The notes under the pieces: generated by a model
Databases searched by the model: none
What the model saw: the letters and a program-made list of their open reading frames with translations, nothing else
Told to the model about the DNA's origin: nothing
In this document: positions 34,792 to 43,457 of the stretch, one piece after another
Layout: the number at the start of each line of letters is the position of its first letter
Numbering within the stretch: position 1 is the stretch's first letter
From: Actinomadura spongiicola
GTDB lineage: Bacteria > Actinomycetota > Actinomycetes > Streptosporangiales > Streptosporangiaceae
Length of the DNA: 64,000 bases
Assembly (NCBI RefSeq): GCF_003432485.1
Contig: NZ_QVNQ01000003.1
Location: 682,001-746,000, forward strand
Reading direction: 5' to 3'
Made by a program: the position numbers and the translations under genes

Positions 34792-36291
34792 TCAGCCGCC
34801 GGTGGGGAAACCCAGGTTCACCCCACCGTGACTTGGATCGAGCCAACGGGACGTGACGGCCTTCGTCCGGGTGTAGAAGTGGACGCCCTCCATCCCGTGC
34901 GCGTGGGTGTCGCCGAACAGCGAGTCCTTCCAGCCGCCGAAGGAGTAGTAGGCCATCGGCACCGGGATCGGCACGTTGACGCCGACCATGCCGACCTCCA
35001 CCTCGTTCTGGAAGCGGCGCGCCGCCCCGCCGTCGTTGGTGAAGATCGCGGTGCCGTTGCCGTACGGGTTGGCGGAGATCAGCTCCATGGCCTCCTCGTA
35101 CGACCCGGACCGCACGATCGACAGCACCGGACCGAAGATCTCCTCCTTGTAGGCGTCCATCTCCGGGGCGACATGGTCGAGGACGGTCGGGCCGAGCCAG
35201 AACCCGTCCCCGGCGCCACCGAGGACCCGCGGATCGCGTCCGTCGATGGCGAGGGTGGCGCCCTGCGCGACACCGCTGTCCACGTAGGAGGCCACCTTGT
35301 CGCGGTGCGCCCGGGTCACCAGCGGCCCCATCTCCGACTCCGGGTCGTCGCCGGGGCCGACCTTGAGCCCCGCGACCCGCTCCTGGATCTTGGCCAGCAA
35401 CTCGTCCCCGACCGGGTCGACGGCCACGACCACCGAGATCGCCATGCACCGCTCCCCCGCCGAGCCGAACCCCGCCGACACGGCCGCGTCGGCGGCGAGG
35501 TCGAGGTCGGCGTCCGGCAGGACGAGCATGTGGTTCTTCGCGCCGCCGAGGGCCTGGACGCGCTTCCCGTTCGCCGCCGCCGTCGCGTAGATGTACCGGG
35601 CGATCGGGGTGGAGCCGACGAAGCTGACGGCCTTGACGTCCGGATGGTGCAGCAGCCCGTCCACCGCCGCCTTGTCACCGTGGACGACGTTGAACACGCC
35701 GTCCGGCAGGCCCGCCTCCGCCCACAGCTCGGCGAGCCGCACCGACGCCGACGGGTCCTTCTCCGACGGCTTCAGGACGAACGTGTTCCCGCACGCGATG
35801 GCCACCGGGAACATCCACATCGGCACCATCGCCGGGAAGTTGAACGGCGTGATCCCGGCCGCCACGCCGAGCGGTTGCAGGATCGAGTAGGCGTCCACGC
35901 GCGTGGACACGTTCTCGGAGAACCCGCCCTTGAGCAGGTGCGGGATGCCGCAGGCGAACTCGACGACGTCCAGGCCGCGGGCCACCTCGCCCGCCGCGTC
36001 CGAGACGACCTTGCCGTGCTCGGACGAGATCAGCCGGGCCAGCTCGTCCCGGTGCTCGTGCACCAGCTCGCGGAACTTGAACAGGACCCTGGTGCGCTTG
36101 GAGAGCGAGGCGTCCCGCCAGCCGGGGAACGCGGCCTTCGCGGCCGCCACGGCGGCGTCCACCTCCGGCCCCTCGGCGAAATCGACCGTTCCAGACAGGC
36201 GCCCGGACGCGGGCTCGTAGATGTCGCCGCGGCGTGCGGCCTCCCCGTCGAACGGCTTCCCGCCGATCCAGTGCGTGACGTGCTTGCTCAT
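34792..36291 (-). CDS. mmsA: CoA-acylating methylmalonate-semialdehyde dehydrogenase
   Basis: A 499-residue aldehyde dehydrogenase of the MmsA class, which oxidises (methyl)malonate semialdehyde to propionyl- or acetyl-CoA with NAD+ and CoA. Family features: ITPFNFPAMVPMWMFPVAIA, the NAD-loop SFVGSTPIARYIY, the catalytic Cys in FGSAGERCMAIS, and EIFGPVLSIVR. It overlaps the upstream aminotransferase gene by four bases (ATGA), so both are made from one transcript. With that enzyme it can turn beta-alanine (or a similar omega-amino acid) into acetyl-CoA. Confidence 0.93.
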   Translation of the reverse strand: MSKHVTHWIGGKPFDGEAARRGDIYEPASGRLSGTVDFAEGPEVDAAVAAAKAAFPGWRDASLSKRTRVLFKFRELVHEHRDELARLISSEHGKVVSDAAGEVARGLDVVEFACGIPHLLKGGFSENVSTRVDAYSILQPLGVAAGITPFNFPAMVPMWMFPVAIACGNTFVLKPSEKDPSASVRLAELWAEAGLPDGVFNVVHGDKAAVDGLLHHPDVKAVSFVGSTPIARYIYATAAANGKRVQALGGAKNHMLVLPDADLDLAADAAVSAGFGSAGERCMAISVVVAVDPVGDELLAKIQERVAGLKVGPGDDPESEMGPLVTRAHRDKVASYVDSGVAQGATLAIDGRDPRVLGGAGDGFWLGPTVLDHVAPEMDAYKEEIFGPVLSIVRSGSYEEAMELISANPYGNGTAIFTNDGGAARRFQNEVEVGMVGVNVPIPVPMAYYSFGGWKDSLFGDTHAHGMEGVHFYTRTKAVTSRWLDPSHGGVNLGFPTGG

Positions 36292-37595
36292 GAGGCGGCT
36301 TCCTCGTTGACGGCTTCCAGGGACGCGATCAGGATGCCGAGGCCCTCGACGGCCTCGGCGTCGGTCAGGGTCATCGGCGGCGCCATGCGCACCACGTTGC
36401 CGTACAGGCCGCCCTTGCCGACGAGCAGTCCCCGCTCACGGGTCGCCTCCATCACGGCGGCCGCCAGCGGCGCGCTCGGCTCCCCGGTGCGCGGGTCGCC
36501 CAGCTCGACCGCGAACATGAGGCCCTTGCCCCGCACGTCCCGGACGATCGGAAGCCGCTCGCGCGCCGACGCCAGCCCCCCGATGATCGTCGCGCCCCGC
36601 CGGGCCGCGTTGGCCTGGAGGTCGTGGTCCAGGACGTAGTCCAGGGTCGCGTTCGCGGCGGCCATCGAGATCGGGTTGCCGCCGAACGTGGAGATCCCGA
36701 CGGCGTGCAGGCCGTCCATCAGGTCGCCGCGCGCCACGACCCCGCCGACCGCGAACCCGTTCCCGAGGCCCTTGGCGAAGGTCATCATGTCCGGGGTGAC
36801 GCCGTGGCCGCCGATGCCCCAGAAGCTCTGGCCGGTGCGTCCCCAGCCCGTCTGGACCTCGTCGGAGATGAACAGGACGCCGGACTCGTCCAGGACGCTC
36901 TTGTACGCCGCGAACAGGCCGTCCGGCGGCATCGTGAACCCGCCGACGCCCTGGATCGGCTCGGCGATCAGCGCGGCGACGTCCCCGCCGGTGGCGGTGG
37001 CGAGCACGTGCCGCAGGTCCTGCACGCACGCGTCGATGTACCGCTCGTCCGACATGCCGGCGAACTGCGGGAGGTGCCGGTCGGCGCCGTGCAGGAAATG
37101 GACGTCCAGCGGCGAGAACGACACGTTCGTCCACGCGCGGTTCCCGGTGACGCCCGTCGCGGCGAACGACCGGCCGTGGTAGCTCTGCCGCATCGCGAGG
37201 ACCTGCTGGCTGCGTCGCGCGTACGCGGCCAGCAGCAGCGCCGTCTCGTTGGCCTCCGTCCCGGAGTTGGTGAAGAACACCTTCGCGTCCGGAATGCCGG
37301 ACAGGCGGGCGATCTTCTCGGCCAGCTCGATCTGGCCGCGCAGCAGGTACGCGGTGGAGGTGTGCACGACCCCGGTGGCGAGCTGCCGTTCCACGGCCTC
37401 CCGCACCTCGGGCACGTCGTAGCCGAGCATGTTCGTGAGGATGCCCGTGAAGAAGTCGAGATAGCCCTTCCCCTCGGCGTCGGTCACACGGTTGCCCTTG
37501 CCGCCGACGATCTCGATGGGGTCCTGATAGTTGAGCGCCATCCAGGACGGCATGACCGCCCGGTGGCGTTTGAGCAGGTTCGCGTGTTCCGACAT
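36288..37595 (-). CDS. class III omega-amino acid aminotransferase
   Basis: A 435-residue PLP-dependent class III aminotransferase. FFTNSGTEANETALLLA forms the cofactor phosphate site, QSYHGRSFAATGVTGN is family-typical, FISDEVQTGWGRTGQSFW holds the PLP-binding Asp and TFAKGLGNG the Schiff-base Lys. Pairing with mmsA favours beta-alanine or 3-aminoisobutyrate as donor; GABA is an alternative. It is first in the two-gene operon and diverges from a PucR regulator 146 bp away. Confidence 0.9.
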   Translation of the reverse strand: MSEHANLLKRHRAVMPSWMALNYQDPIEIVGGKGNRVTDAEGKGYLDFFTGILTNMLGYDVPEVREAVERQLATGVVHTSTAYLLRGQIELAEKIARLSGIPDAKVFFTNSGTEANETALLLAAYARRSQQVLAMRQSYHGRSFAATGVTGNRAWTNVSFSPLDVHFLHGADRHLPQFAGMSDERYIDACVQDLRHVLATATGGDVAALIAEPIQGVGGFTMPPDGLFAAYKSVLDESGVLFISDEVQTGWGRTGQSFWGIGGHGVTPDMMTFAKGLGNGFAVGGVVARGDLMDGLHAVGISTFGGNPISMAAANATLDYVLDHDLQANAARRGATIIGGLASARERLPIVRDVRGKGLMFAVELGDPRTGEPSAPLAAAVMEATRERGLLVGKGGLYGNVVRMAPPMTLTDAEAVEGLGILIASLEAVNEEAAS

Positions 37596-37741
37596 GTGTC
37601 AAGTCTCATGCCGTTCGGACGCCGCGGAAACCCGCAGAGTGTCACGACCGGGCGTCTCCCGTTAACGCTCTGCTCGCGCCCGACACCCTGTCACCAATTG
37701 ATCATCAGCCTTGACATCCTGTCCGGATATCATCGCGGGTG

Positions 37742-39358
37742 ATGCTGCCCACAGTCGACGACGTCCTCCGGCTCGACGCGGTACGCCGCGGTCAACCGCA
37801 TGTCGTCGCTGGCGCGGACCGCACCGGCAACCGGGTCCGCTGGGTGCACGTCGCCGAGGTCACCGACATCGCCCACCTGCTGCACGGCGGCGAACTCGTC
37901 CTCACCACCGGGATCGCGCTGCCGGACGAGCCGGAGCGGCTGCGCGCCTACATCGCCGACCTCGCCGAGGTCGGGGTGAGCGGCCTGATGATCGAGCTGG
38001 GCCGCCGCTATCTCAGCGTCCTGCCGCCCGCCCTGATCGGCGCCGCCGAGGACCACGGCCTTCCCGTGATCGTCCTGGCCCACGAGCCCGCGTTCGTCGA
38101 CATCACCGAGTCGGTGCACGCCCGGATCGTCCAGGACCAGTTCGCCGAGCTGCGCGCCTCGGAACGGCTCCACGAGATCTTCACCCAGCTGTCCGTGGAG
38201 GGCGCCTCCACCGACGAGGTCGTCCGGCAGGTCGGCTCGCTCGGCGGGCACCCGGTCGTCCTGGAGAACCTCGCCCACCAGGTCCTCGCCGCCGACGCGA
38301 GCGGCGCCGACCCGTCGGAGCTGCTGTCGGCGTGGGAGACCCGCTCCCGCGCCGTTCGTCCCGGCCGCCGCACCGGCTACGACGAGGCGTCCGGCTGGCT
38401 GGTCACCATGGTCGGCGCCCGCGGCGAGGACTGGGGCCGTCTCATCATCGACCTCGGCGCGCCGCCGTCGCCCCGCGAGACGGTACTGATCGAGCGGGCC
38501 GCCACCACCCTCGCCCTCGGCCGTCTCCTCGACCGGCACGCCGAGAGCGTCGAACGCCAGGCCCACGGGACGATCATCGCCCGCATCCTCGCGCACGCCT
38601 ACTCCGACCCGCAGGAGGCCGCCGCCCGCGCCCGGGCCCTCGGCGTTCCCCTGTCCGGCCGCCGCCTCCTCGGCGTGGTCCTGCGACACCGCGGCCCCGG
38701 CACGTCCGCGCCGCCCGTCGGGGAGCTCTCCGTGCTCGCCGAGTCGGCCGCCGCAGCCTGCAAGGACGCCCGCCTCGCCGCCCTCGTCGGCGTCCTGGAC
38801 GAGGGTGGCCCGCACGCCCGCGTCGGCGTGCTGGCATCCCTGCCCGCCCGCACCGACGTCGAGACGGCCCTCACCGACGTCGCCACCCGCATCCGCAAGC
38901 AGTGCGGCGACACCGTCATGGCCGCCGGCTCCGTCGTCGAGACGATCCGCGACGTCCGCCGCTCCTTCCTGGAGGCCGAACAGGTCGCCGACGTCGCCGC
39001 CCGCGGCTCCGGCGCCCGCCTCTTCTACCGCCTCCCCGACCTGCGCCTGCGCGGCCTCCTCCACCTCCTCCGCGACGACGCCCGCGTCCAGACCTTCGTC
39101 GAACGCGAACTCGGCCCGCTCCTGGAGTACGACGCCCAGCGCGGCAGCGACCTCACCCGCATCCTTGAGCTGTACCTGGAGTCCGGCCGCAACAAGGCCG
39201 TCGCGGCCCAACAGGCGCACCTGTCCCGCCCCGCCTTCTACGAACGCCTACGCCGCATCGAACGCGTCCTGGACGCCGACCTCGACGACGTCGAGTCCTG
39301 CGTCTCCTTCCACGTAGCCCTCCTGGCCCTCAGCTCCGTCCGCTGGGAACGCCCCTGA
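37742..39358 (+). CDS. PucR family transcriptional regulator
   Basis: A 538-residue regulator with an N-terminal PucR sensor domain (about residues 8-125, DRTGNRVRWVHVAEVTDI...LLHGGELVLTTG), a central GGDEF-like fold region and a C-terminal PucR-type HTH with YLESGRNKAVAAQQAHLSRP and AFYERLRRIERVL. PucR proteins control purine, GABA and other nitrogen catabolism. Divergent placement beside the aminotransferase/mmsA operon makes that operon its likely target. ATG 37742 directly follows a possible GTG start at 37739; with TATCAT at 37728 the transcript may be nearly leaderless. Confidence 0.92.
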   Translation: MLPTVDDVLRLDAVRRGQPHVVAGADRTGNRVRWVHVAEVTDIAHLLHGGELVLTTGIALPDEPERLRAYIADLAEVGVSGLMIELGRRYLSVLPPALIGAAEDHGLPVIVLAHEPAFVDITESVHARIVQDQFAELRASERLHEIFTQLSVEGASTDEVVRQVGSLGGHPVVLENLAHQVLAADASGADPSELLSAWETRSRAVRPGRRTGYDEASGWLVTMVGARGEDWGRLIIDLGAPPSPRETVLIERAATTLALGRLLDRHAESVERQAHGTIIARILAHAYSDPQEAAARARALGVPLSGRRLLGVVLRHRGPGTSAPPVGELSVLAESAAAACKDARLAALVGVLDEGGPHARVGVLASLPARTDVETALTDVATRIRKQCGDTVMAAGSVVETIRDVRRSFLEAEQVADVAARGSGARLFYRLPDLRLRGLLHLLRDDARVQTFVERELGPLLEYDAQRGSDLTRILELYLESGRNKAVAAQQAHLSRPAFYERLRRIERVLDADLDDVESCVSFHVALLALSSVRWERP

Positions 39359-39375
39359 AACCCCTCACAATCCGT

Positions 39376-39404
39376 AACCTGGTCCCTACAGCAGGGAGCA
39401 GGTT
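39376..39404. terminator. hairpin between PucR and Uma2 genes
   Basis: AACCTGGTCCCT (39376-39387) pairs with AGGGAGCAGGTT (39393-39404), 11 of 12 positions, with a five-base loop. It begins 18 bp after the PucR stop, so a terminator is likely; an operator for the next gene is the alternative. Confidence 0.55.
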
Positions 39405-39461
39405 GCTAGGCTCATCTGCATTGGGACGCGGAGTTCAGACCCGCTCGGCTGGGAGGACACC

Positions 39462-40130
39462 ATGAGGGCATTGCCGGCGGACGACATGCCTGACCCCGAG
39501 CGGCCTTCCAGCCTCCGGCGAGCCGACGTCCACGGACGGAATGAAGATCACCGACGCGACGAGCCTCTGCCGCCTTGGATCATTCCTCCTGCGGAAGGCT
39601 TCAGGGCAGAAGATCTTGACCACCTTCCGCAATTGCCCTCTCACGCAGAGTTGATCGATGGCCGCATCGTCCTCGTGAGCCCCCAGTCCTTCTTCCACAT
39701 GCTGACGGTCTCGCTGCTCGAAGGGGCTCTTCGCCTTCAGGTTCCTGAAGGGCTGCGCGTCAGCCGCGAGATGACGGTCACGCTGGCCGATCGGCAGCGA
39801 CCGGAGCTGGACATCCTCGTCGTGGACGCCAAGGGCGTGACCGGGCGAGATCAGACCTCGTTCAAACCCGAGCACGTGGTTATCGCCGTCGAGGTCGTGT
39901 CGCAGGAGTCCGAGATACGAGACCGAGAGCGCAAACCCCAGCTGTACGCCGAGGCGGGCATCCCTCATTTCTGGCGTGTGGAGAACAGCGACGGCCGGCC
40001 CATGGTCTGTGTCTTCGAACTCGACGCTGGAACCAGGAAGTATGTGGCGACCGGGATCCACCATGATCGGCTGAAGCTCACGGTGCCGTTCGACATCGAC
40101 ATCGACCTGACCGAGATCGACCGGCTCTGA
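39462..40130 (+). CDS. Uma2 family (DUF820) putative endonuclease
   Basis: A 222-residue protein of the Uma2/DUF820 family, which has a PD-(D/E)XK nuclease fold. Key blocks are HAELIDGRIVLVSPQSFFH, RQRPELDILVVDA (the usual PD reads PE here), VVIAVEVVSQESEIRDRERKP with the Glu-x-Val and Lys elements, and YAEAGIPHFWRVE. These proteins are numerous in actinobacteria and cyanobacteria, and their biological role is not settled. G+C is somewhat lower than in neighbours. The first 40 residues are poorly conserved-looking, so a later start is possible. Confidence 0.82.
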   Translation: MRALPADDMPDPERPSSLRRADVHGRNEDHRRDEPLPPWIIPPAEGFRAEDLDHLPQLPSHAELIDGRIVLVSPQSFFHMLTVSLLEGALRLQVPEGLRVSREMTVTLADRQRPELDILVVDAKGVTGRDQTSFKPEHVVIAVEVVSQESEIRDRERKPQLYAEAGIPHFWRVENSDGRPMVCVFELDAGTRKYVATGIHHDRLKLTVPFDIDIDLTEIDRL

Positions 40131-40332
40131 CCCGGGTCTCGCGCACCGCGCGGCAACGGCATTCCGCTGATCCGGTGGCATGGACGCGTGCGCGGGCTCT
40201 CGCCCTCAGGCACACGGCATAAGTCAGCCGACCAAGCGCTCGGTCAGGGGCATGCAGGGTGAGCAGGGCGTTTCGGGCAGGATGTGGGTCGCGGGGGATG
40301 TAGGTCGGCGTGGTGCCGGGCAGAACCATCAG

Positions 40333-41463
40333 GTGGGACGTCGTCAAGGTCCGCGCACCTTCGGGGTGGAGGAGGAACTGCTCCTCGTCGCCCCCGAGAC
40401 CGGTGCGCCGCAGGCGGTGTCGGGCTCGGTCATCCGGTACGCCCGCCGTCACGACGAACTGTTCCTCACCCGTGGGCGCCGCTCGAAGCCGCTGGAGCCC
40501 GAGTTGCAGCGCGAGCAACTGGAGACCGCCACCCCGGTGTGCACCTCGCTCACCGAGATCTCCGAGCATGTCAGGTCGGCGCGGCTCGCCGCGGCGCAGT
40601 CGGCGGCCGGGGTCGGCGTCTCCGTGGCGGCGCTCGCTACGTCGCCGGTCGCCGTCCGCCCGTCGCTGACCCCGTCGCACCGCTACCTGCGGATGGCGAA
40701 CGCCTACGGGCCCACCGCCGACGAGCAGCTCACCTGCGGATGCCACGTCCATGTCGGCATCGAGTCGCCGGACGAGGGCGTCGCCGTCCTCGACCGGATC
40801 CGGCCGTGGCTTCCGCCGCTGCTGGCGCTGAGCGCGAACTCCCCGTTCTGGCAGGGCGCCGACACCGGCTACGACAGCTGGCGGCACCAGGTGTGGGGGC
40901 GCTGGCCGTCCAGCGGCCCGACCGAGCTGTTCGGCTCCGCCAAGGCGTACCGGGCGACGGTCGAGGCGCTGCTCGCCACCGGCGCGCTCATCGACGAGGG
41001 AATGATCTACTTCGACGCGCGGCTGTCCCGGCACTACCCGACCGTGGAGATCCGCGTCCCGGACGTGTGCCTGGACGCCGACGACGCCGTGCTGATGGCC
41101 GCGCTCGTCAGGGCCCTGGTCGACACCGCCGCGGGCGCCTGGCGCGACGGCGAACCGCCCGACCCGGTGCGCGCCGACCTGATGCGGCTGGCGATGTGGC
41201 GCGCCGGACGGTCGGGGCTGCGCAACGACCTCGTCCACCCGACCACCCTCCGCGCCGCGCCCGCGCACCAGGTCGTCGCCGCCCTCCTGGAGCACCTCTC
41301 CCCCGCCCTCGACCGGTCGGGCGATCTTGAAACGGTCACCCGGCTCCTGCACGGCGTCCTCGAACGCGGCAACGGCGCCCAGTTCCAGCGCGCCGTCTAC
41401 AGCCGCGCCCACGACGTCACCTCCGTCGTCGCGACCGCCGTCACCCGAACCGTCACGGTGTGA
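40333..41463 (+). CDS. YbdK-type carboxylate-amine ligase (GCS2 family)
   Basis: A roughly 376-residue ATP-dependent ligase related to glutamate-cysteine ligase. TFGVEEELLLVAPETG holds the family's metal-binding Glu cluster, CGCHVHVGIESPDEG the central His motif, and SANSPFWQGADTGYDSWRHQVWGRWPSSGP the substrate region; YPTVEIRVPDVC follows. Such YbdK-like proteins have weak glutamate-cysteine ligase activity, and the physiological substrate is usually unknown. The start is uncertain: GTG 40333 fits family length, but ATG 40282 or ATG 40252 is possible. Confidence 0.85.
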   Translation: MGRRQGPRTFGVEEELLLVAPETGAPQAVSGSVIRYARRHDELFLTRGRRSKPLEPELQREQLETATPVCTSLTEISEHVRSARLAAAQSAAGVGVSVAALATSPVAVRPSLTPSHRYLRMANAYGPTADEQLTCGCHVHVGIESPDEGVAVLDRIRPWLPPLLALSANSPFWQGADTGYDSWRHQVWGRWPSSGPTELFGSAKAYRATVEALLATGALIDEGMIYFDARLSRHYPTVEIRVPDVCLDADDAVLMAALVRALVDTAAGAWRDGEPPDPVRADLMRLAMWRAGRSGLRNDLVHPTTLRAAPAHQVVAALLEHLSPALDRSGDLETVTRLLHGVLERGNGAQFQRAVYSRAHDVTSVVATAVTRTVTV

Positions 41464-41533
41464 CCCGAGCCCGCCCAACGCGTCGTGGGCTCTTGGGGGA
41501 GGCCGCACGGCGCGTCGGGCTTGGGCTGGGGTG

Positions 41534-42031
41534 TCAGCGGTGGCGCTTCTGGAAGGGGAGGTAGCGGTCGGCGCGGCGGGGGCGGGCGAGGAGGCCGGTG
41601 GACTCCACGGCGAGGATGCGGTCGAAGCGGAAGGCGCGGACGCCGCGGCGCATGCGGCACCAGCCGACGAGGTACCAGTGGTCGCGGTGGACGAGGCAGG
41701 TGACGGGCTCGACCTCGCGGATGGTGACGTTGGCGCCGGCGTCGCCGTAGCAGAGCCGGACGACGCGGTGCTCGGTGATGGCGGCGGCGATCACGCGGGC
41801 CCGGTCGGAGGTGGCGGCGTCCAGGGGCGTGGTGAGGGTGGCGAGCGTGGTGGTGATCACATCGTCGTGGGGCGTGGCGTCGAGGAGGGTGTGCAGGGCG
41901 CGGCGCGCGGTGGTGGCCTGCGGGCCGGTGCCGAGGTGCGCGAGGGAGAGCGCGAGTGCGGCGATCTCCGCGGCGGAGAGTGCGGTGGGCGCGGGGTCCG
42001 TGGTCTGTGGGTGCGTCGCAACGTTCGCCAT
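41534..42031 (-). CDS. WYL domain protein lacking an HTH
   Basis: A 165-residue protein that contains the second half of a WYL regulator. LSAAEIAALALSLAHLGTG matches the linker helices, and VRLCYGDAGANVTIREVEPV with LVHRDHWYLVGWCRMRRGVRAFRFDRI is the WYL ligand-binding (often ssDNA-binding) fold. The usual N-terminal winged HTH is absent. ATG 42031 has TATAAT only six bases upstream, so the mRNA is probably leaderless. An SOS-like box overlaps this promoter. It may modulate another regulator. Confidence 0.85.
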   Translation of the reverse strand: MANVATHPQTTDPAPTALSAAEIAALALSLAHLGTGPQATTARRALHTLLDATPHDDVITTTLATLTTPLDAATSDRARVIAAAITEHRVVRLCYGDAGANVTIREVEPVTCLVHRDHWYLVGWCRMRRGVRAFRFDRILAVESTGLLARPRRADRYLPFQKRHR

Positions 42032-42034
42032 GGT

Positions 42035-42050
42035 TCGATTATATGTTCGA
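42035..42050. promoter_or_regulatory. SOS/LexA-like box over the WYL promoter
   Basis: TCGATTATATGTTCGA matches the actinobacterial LexA consensus TCGAAC-N4-GTTCGA at 10 of 12 defined positions. On the minus strand the overlapping TATAAT (-10) lies six bases before the WYL gene ATG, so a bound repressor would block the promoter. Confidence 0.5.
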
Positions 42051-42221
42051 GTGCCGACATTCTGGAGGTGTGTGGACGCTCGGAACGAGTCACGTGACGC
42101 ACGTCCGGGCCGCCGGGCCTGATCGCTTGAGAAGGCGACCTTCCATGCGGAAAACTTGAGCACCAAATCGGGCTCTAATCGGGCGAATCGGGGGCGAGCA
42201 TGGGCCGATCGTGGACCGGCG

Positions 42222-43457
42222 TTGAGTGACGCGCGGCTGGACCGGCCCCCGATGAGCCGAGACGAGGCGGACCGCGCGCTGGCGCGGCTCAGGGAGGAGA
42301 GGGAACGCATCGGCGCGGCACTGCTCGAACTGGAGGCCCACCAGGGCTACCAGTTGCTGGACGGCGCGTCGCTGGACGGTGAGACGCGACGCGTCCAGTC
42401 CGAGGTGCGCGCGGGGGTGGCGTCGCTGTGGGCCCTGTTCGACGTGTACGGGCGCGCGCTCGACGCGGCGGAAAGCCTTCGGGCACGCCATGCCAAGCCG
42501 GGGCAGGCACAGCTCAATGAGCTGACCTGGCTGATCGCGGGCCCCTCGGTCGAACTGCCCGCCGAGGAGGTCCCGTTGCACCGGCGGACGCTGTTGTCCG
42601 TCCCGTCCGGCGAGAGGCTGACGCTCCGGGCCGTCGTCGAGCGGATGACGCCGATGTACGAGGCGGCCGCGCAGGCGATCGCCGCCCTGGACGCGGTGTG
42701 GTCGGCGCTGCTGTCCCGGCTCGCCGAGGTGGAGGCGGAGCGGCGCGCGGCGGAGGAACTGCTGGAGTCCCTCGGCGGCATCGAGCCGGAACTCGACCGG
42801 CTCCGGGACGATCTCGAAACCGTCGCCGTCGTCGTCCGCGCCGACCCGATGGCCCTGGCGCGCGACGGCCGTGCCGACACCGCCCGGCTCGACGAGATCC
42901 GGGCCGGGCTCGCGGAGGTCCGCCGCGGGTTGGAGGAGGCCGAGCGGCTCCGGGACGGGTTCGCCGACCGGATCCGCGGCGTCGCCGCCGTCCTGGAGCG
43001 GCTGCGCGGAACGGAGGCGGAGGCCCGCCGCGTCCGGGACGAGGCGCTCGCCAAGATCGCCAAGCCGACGCTGCCCGAGCTGCCCGAGGCGTCCGCCGCG
43101 CTGGCGGACCGGCTGGCCGCCGTGGGCCGTCCGGTGCGCGGCCACGGCTGGAACGACGTCTCGACCCGGATCTTCGACCTGGAGAAGACGGCGAACCAGG
43201 CACTGGAACGAGCACGGGAGGCCGTCGGCGTGATCAGCGGGCTGCTGGACCGGCGGGAGGAACTGCGCGGCCGGTTGGAGGGGTACCGCGTGAAGGCCGC
43301 GAGACTCGGCCACGCCGAGGACGCCGAGCTGGCCGGCATGTACGAGCGGGCCCGTGAGCTGCTGTGGACGTCCCCCTGCGATCTTCGGAAGGCGACCGTG
43401 ACACTGTCCGGATACCAGCAGGCCATCAACGCCCGGGTGAAGGGAGCCGACCGATGA
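42222..43457 (+). CDS. coiled-coil protein, first gene of the PknG operon
   Basis: A 411-residue, mostly helical cytosolic protein. Long heptad-like stretches run through the centre (LSRLAEVEAERRAAEELLES, EIRAGLAEVRRGLEEAERLR, GVAAVLERLRGTEAEARRVR) and the C-terminus ends with a short globular part. No enzyme motif is visible. The stop codon overlaps the PknG start (ATGA), so it is part of the operon. It could be a scaffold for the kinase. The start is uncertain: TTG 42222 (LSDARLDRPP), ATG 42252 or TTG 42156. Confidence 0.75.
   Translation: MSDARLDRPPMSRDEADRALARLREERERIGAALLELEAHQGYQLLDGASLDGETRRVQSEVRAGVASLWALFDVYGRALDAAESLRARHAKPGQAQLNELTWLIAGPSVELPAEEVPLHRRTLLSVPSGERLTLRAVVERMTPMYEAAAQAIAALDAVWSALLSRLAEVEAERRAAEELLESLGGIEPELDRLRDDLETVAVVVRADPMALARDGRADTARLDEIRAGLAEVRRGLEEAERLRDGFADRIRGVAAVLERLRGTEAEARRVRDEALAKIAKPTLPELPEASAALADRLAAVGRPVRGHGWNDVSTRIFDLEKTANQALERAREAVGVISGLLDRREELRGRLEGYRVKAARLGHAEDAELAGMYERARELLWTSPCDLRKATVTLSGYQQAINARVKGADR

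Noticed and set aside
37711..37733. TTGACA followed by TATCAT before the PucR gene
   Set aside because: The two hexamers are only 11 bases apart, too close for a sigma-70-type promoter. The TATCAT alone might still serve as a -10.
41466..41492. GAGCCC...GGGCTC inverted repeat after the YbdK-type gene
   Set aside because: Only six base pairs with a long loop; too weak to call a terminator in GC-rich DNA.
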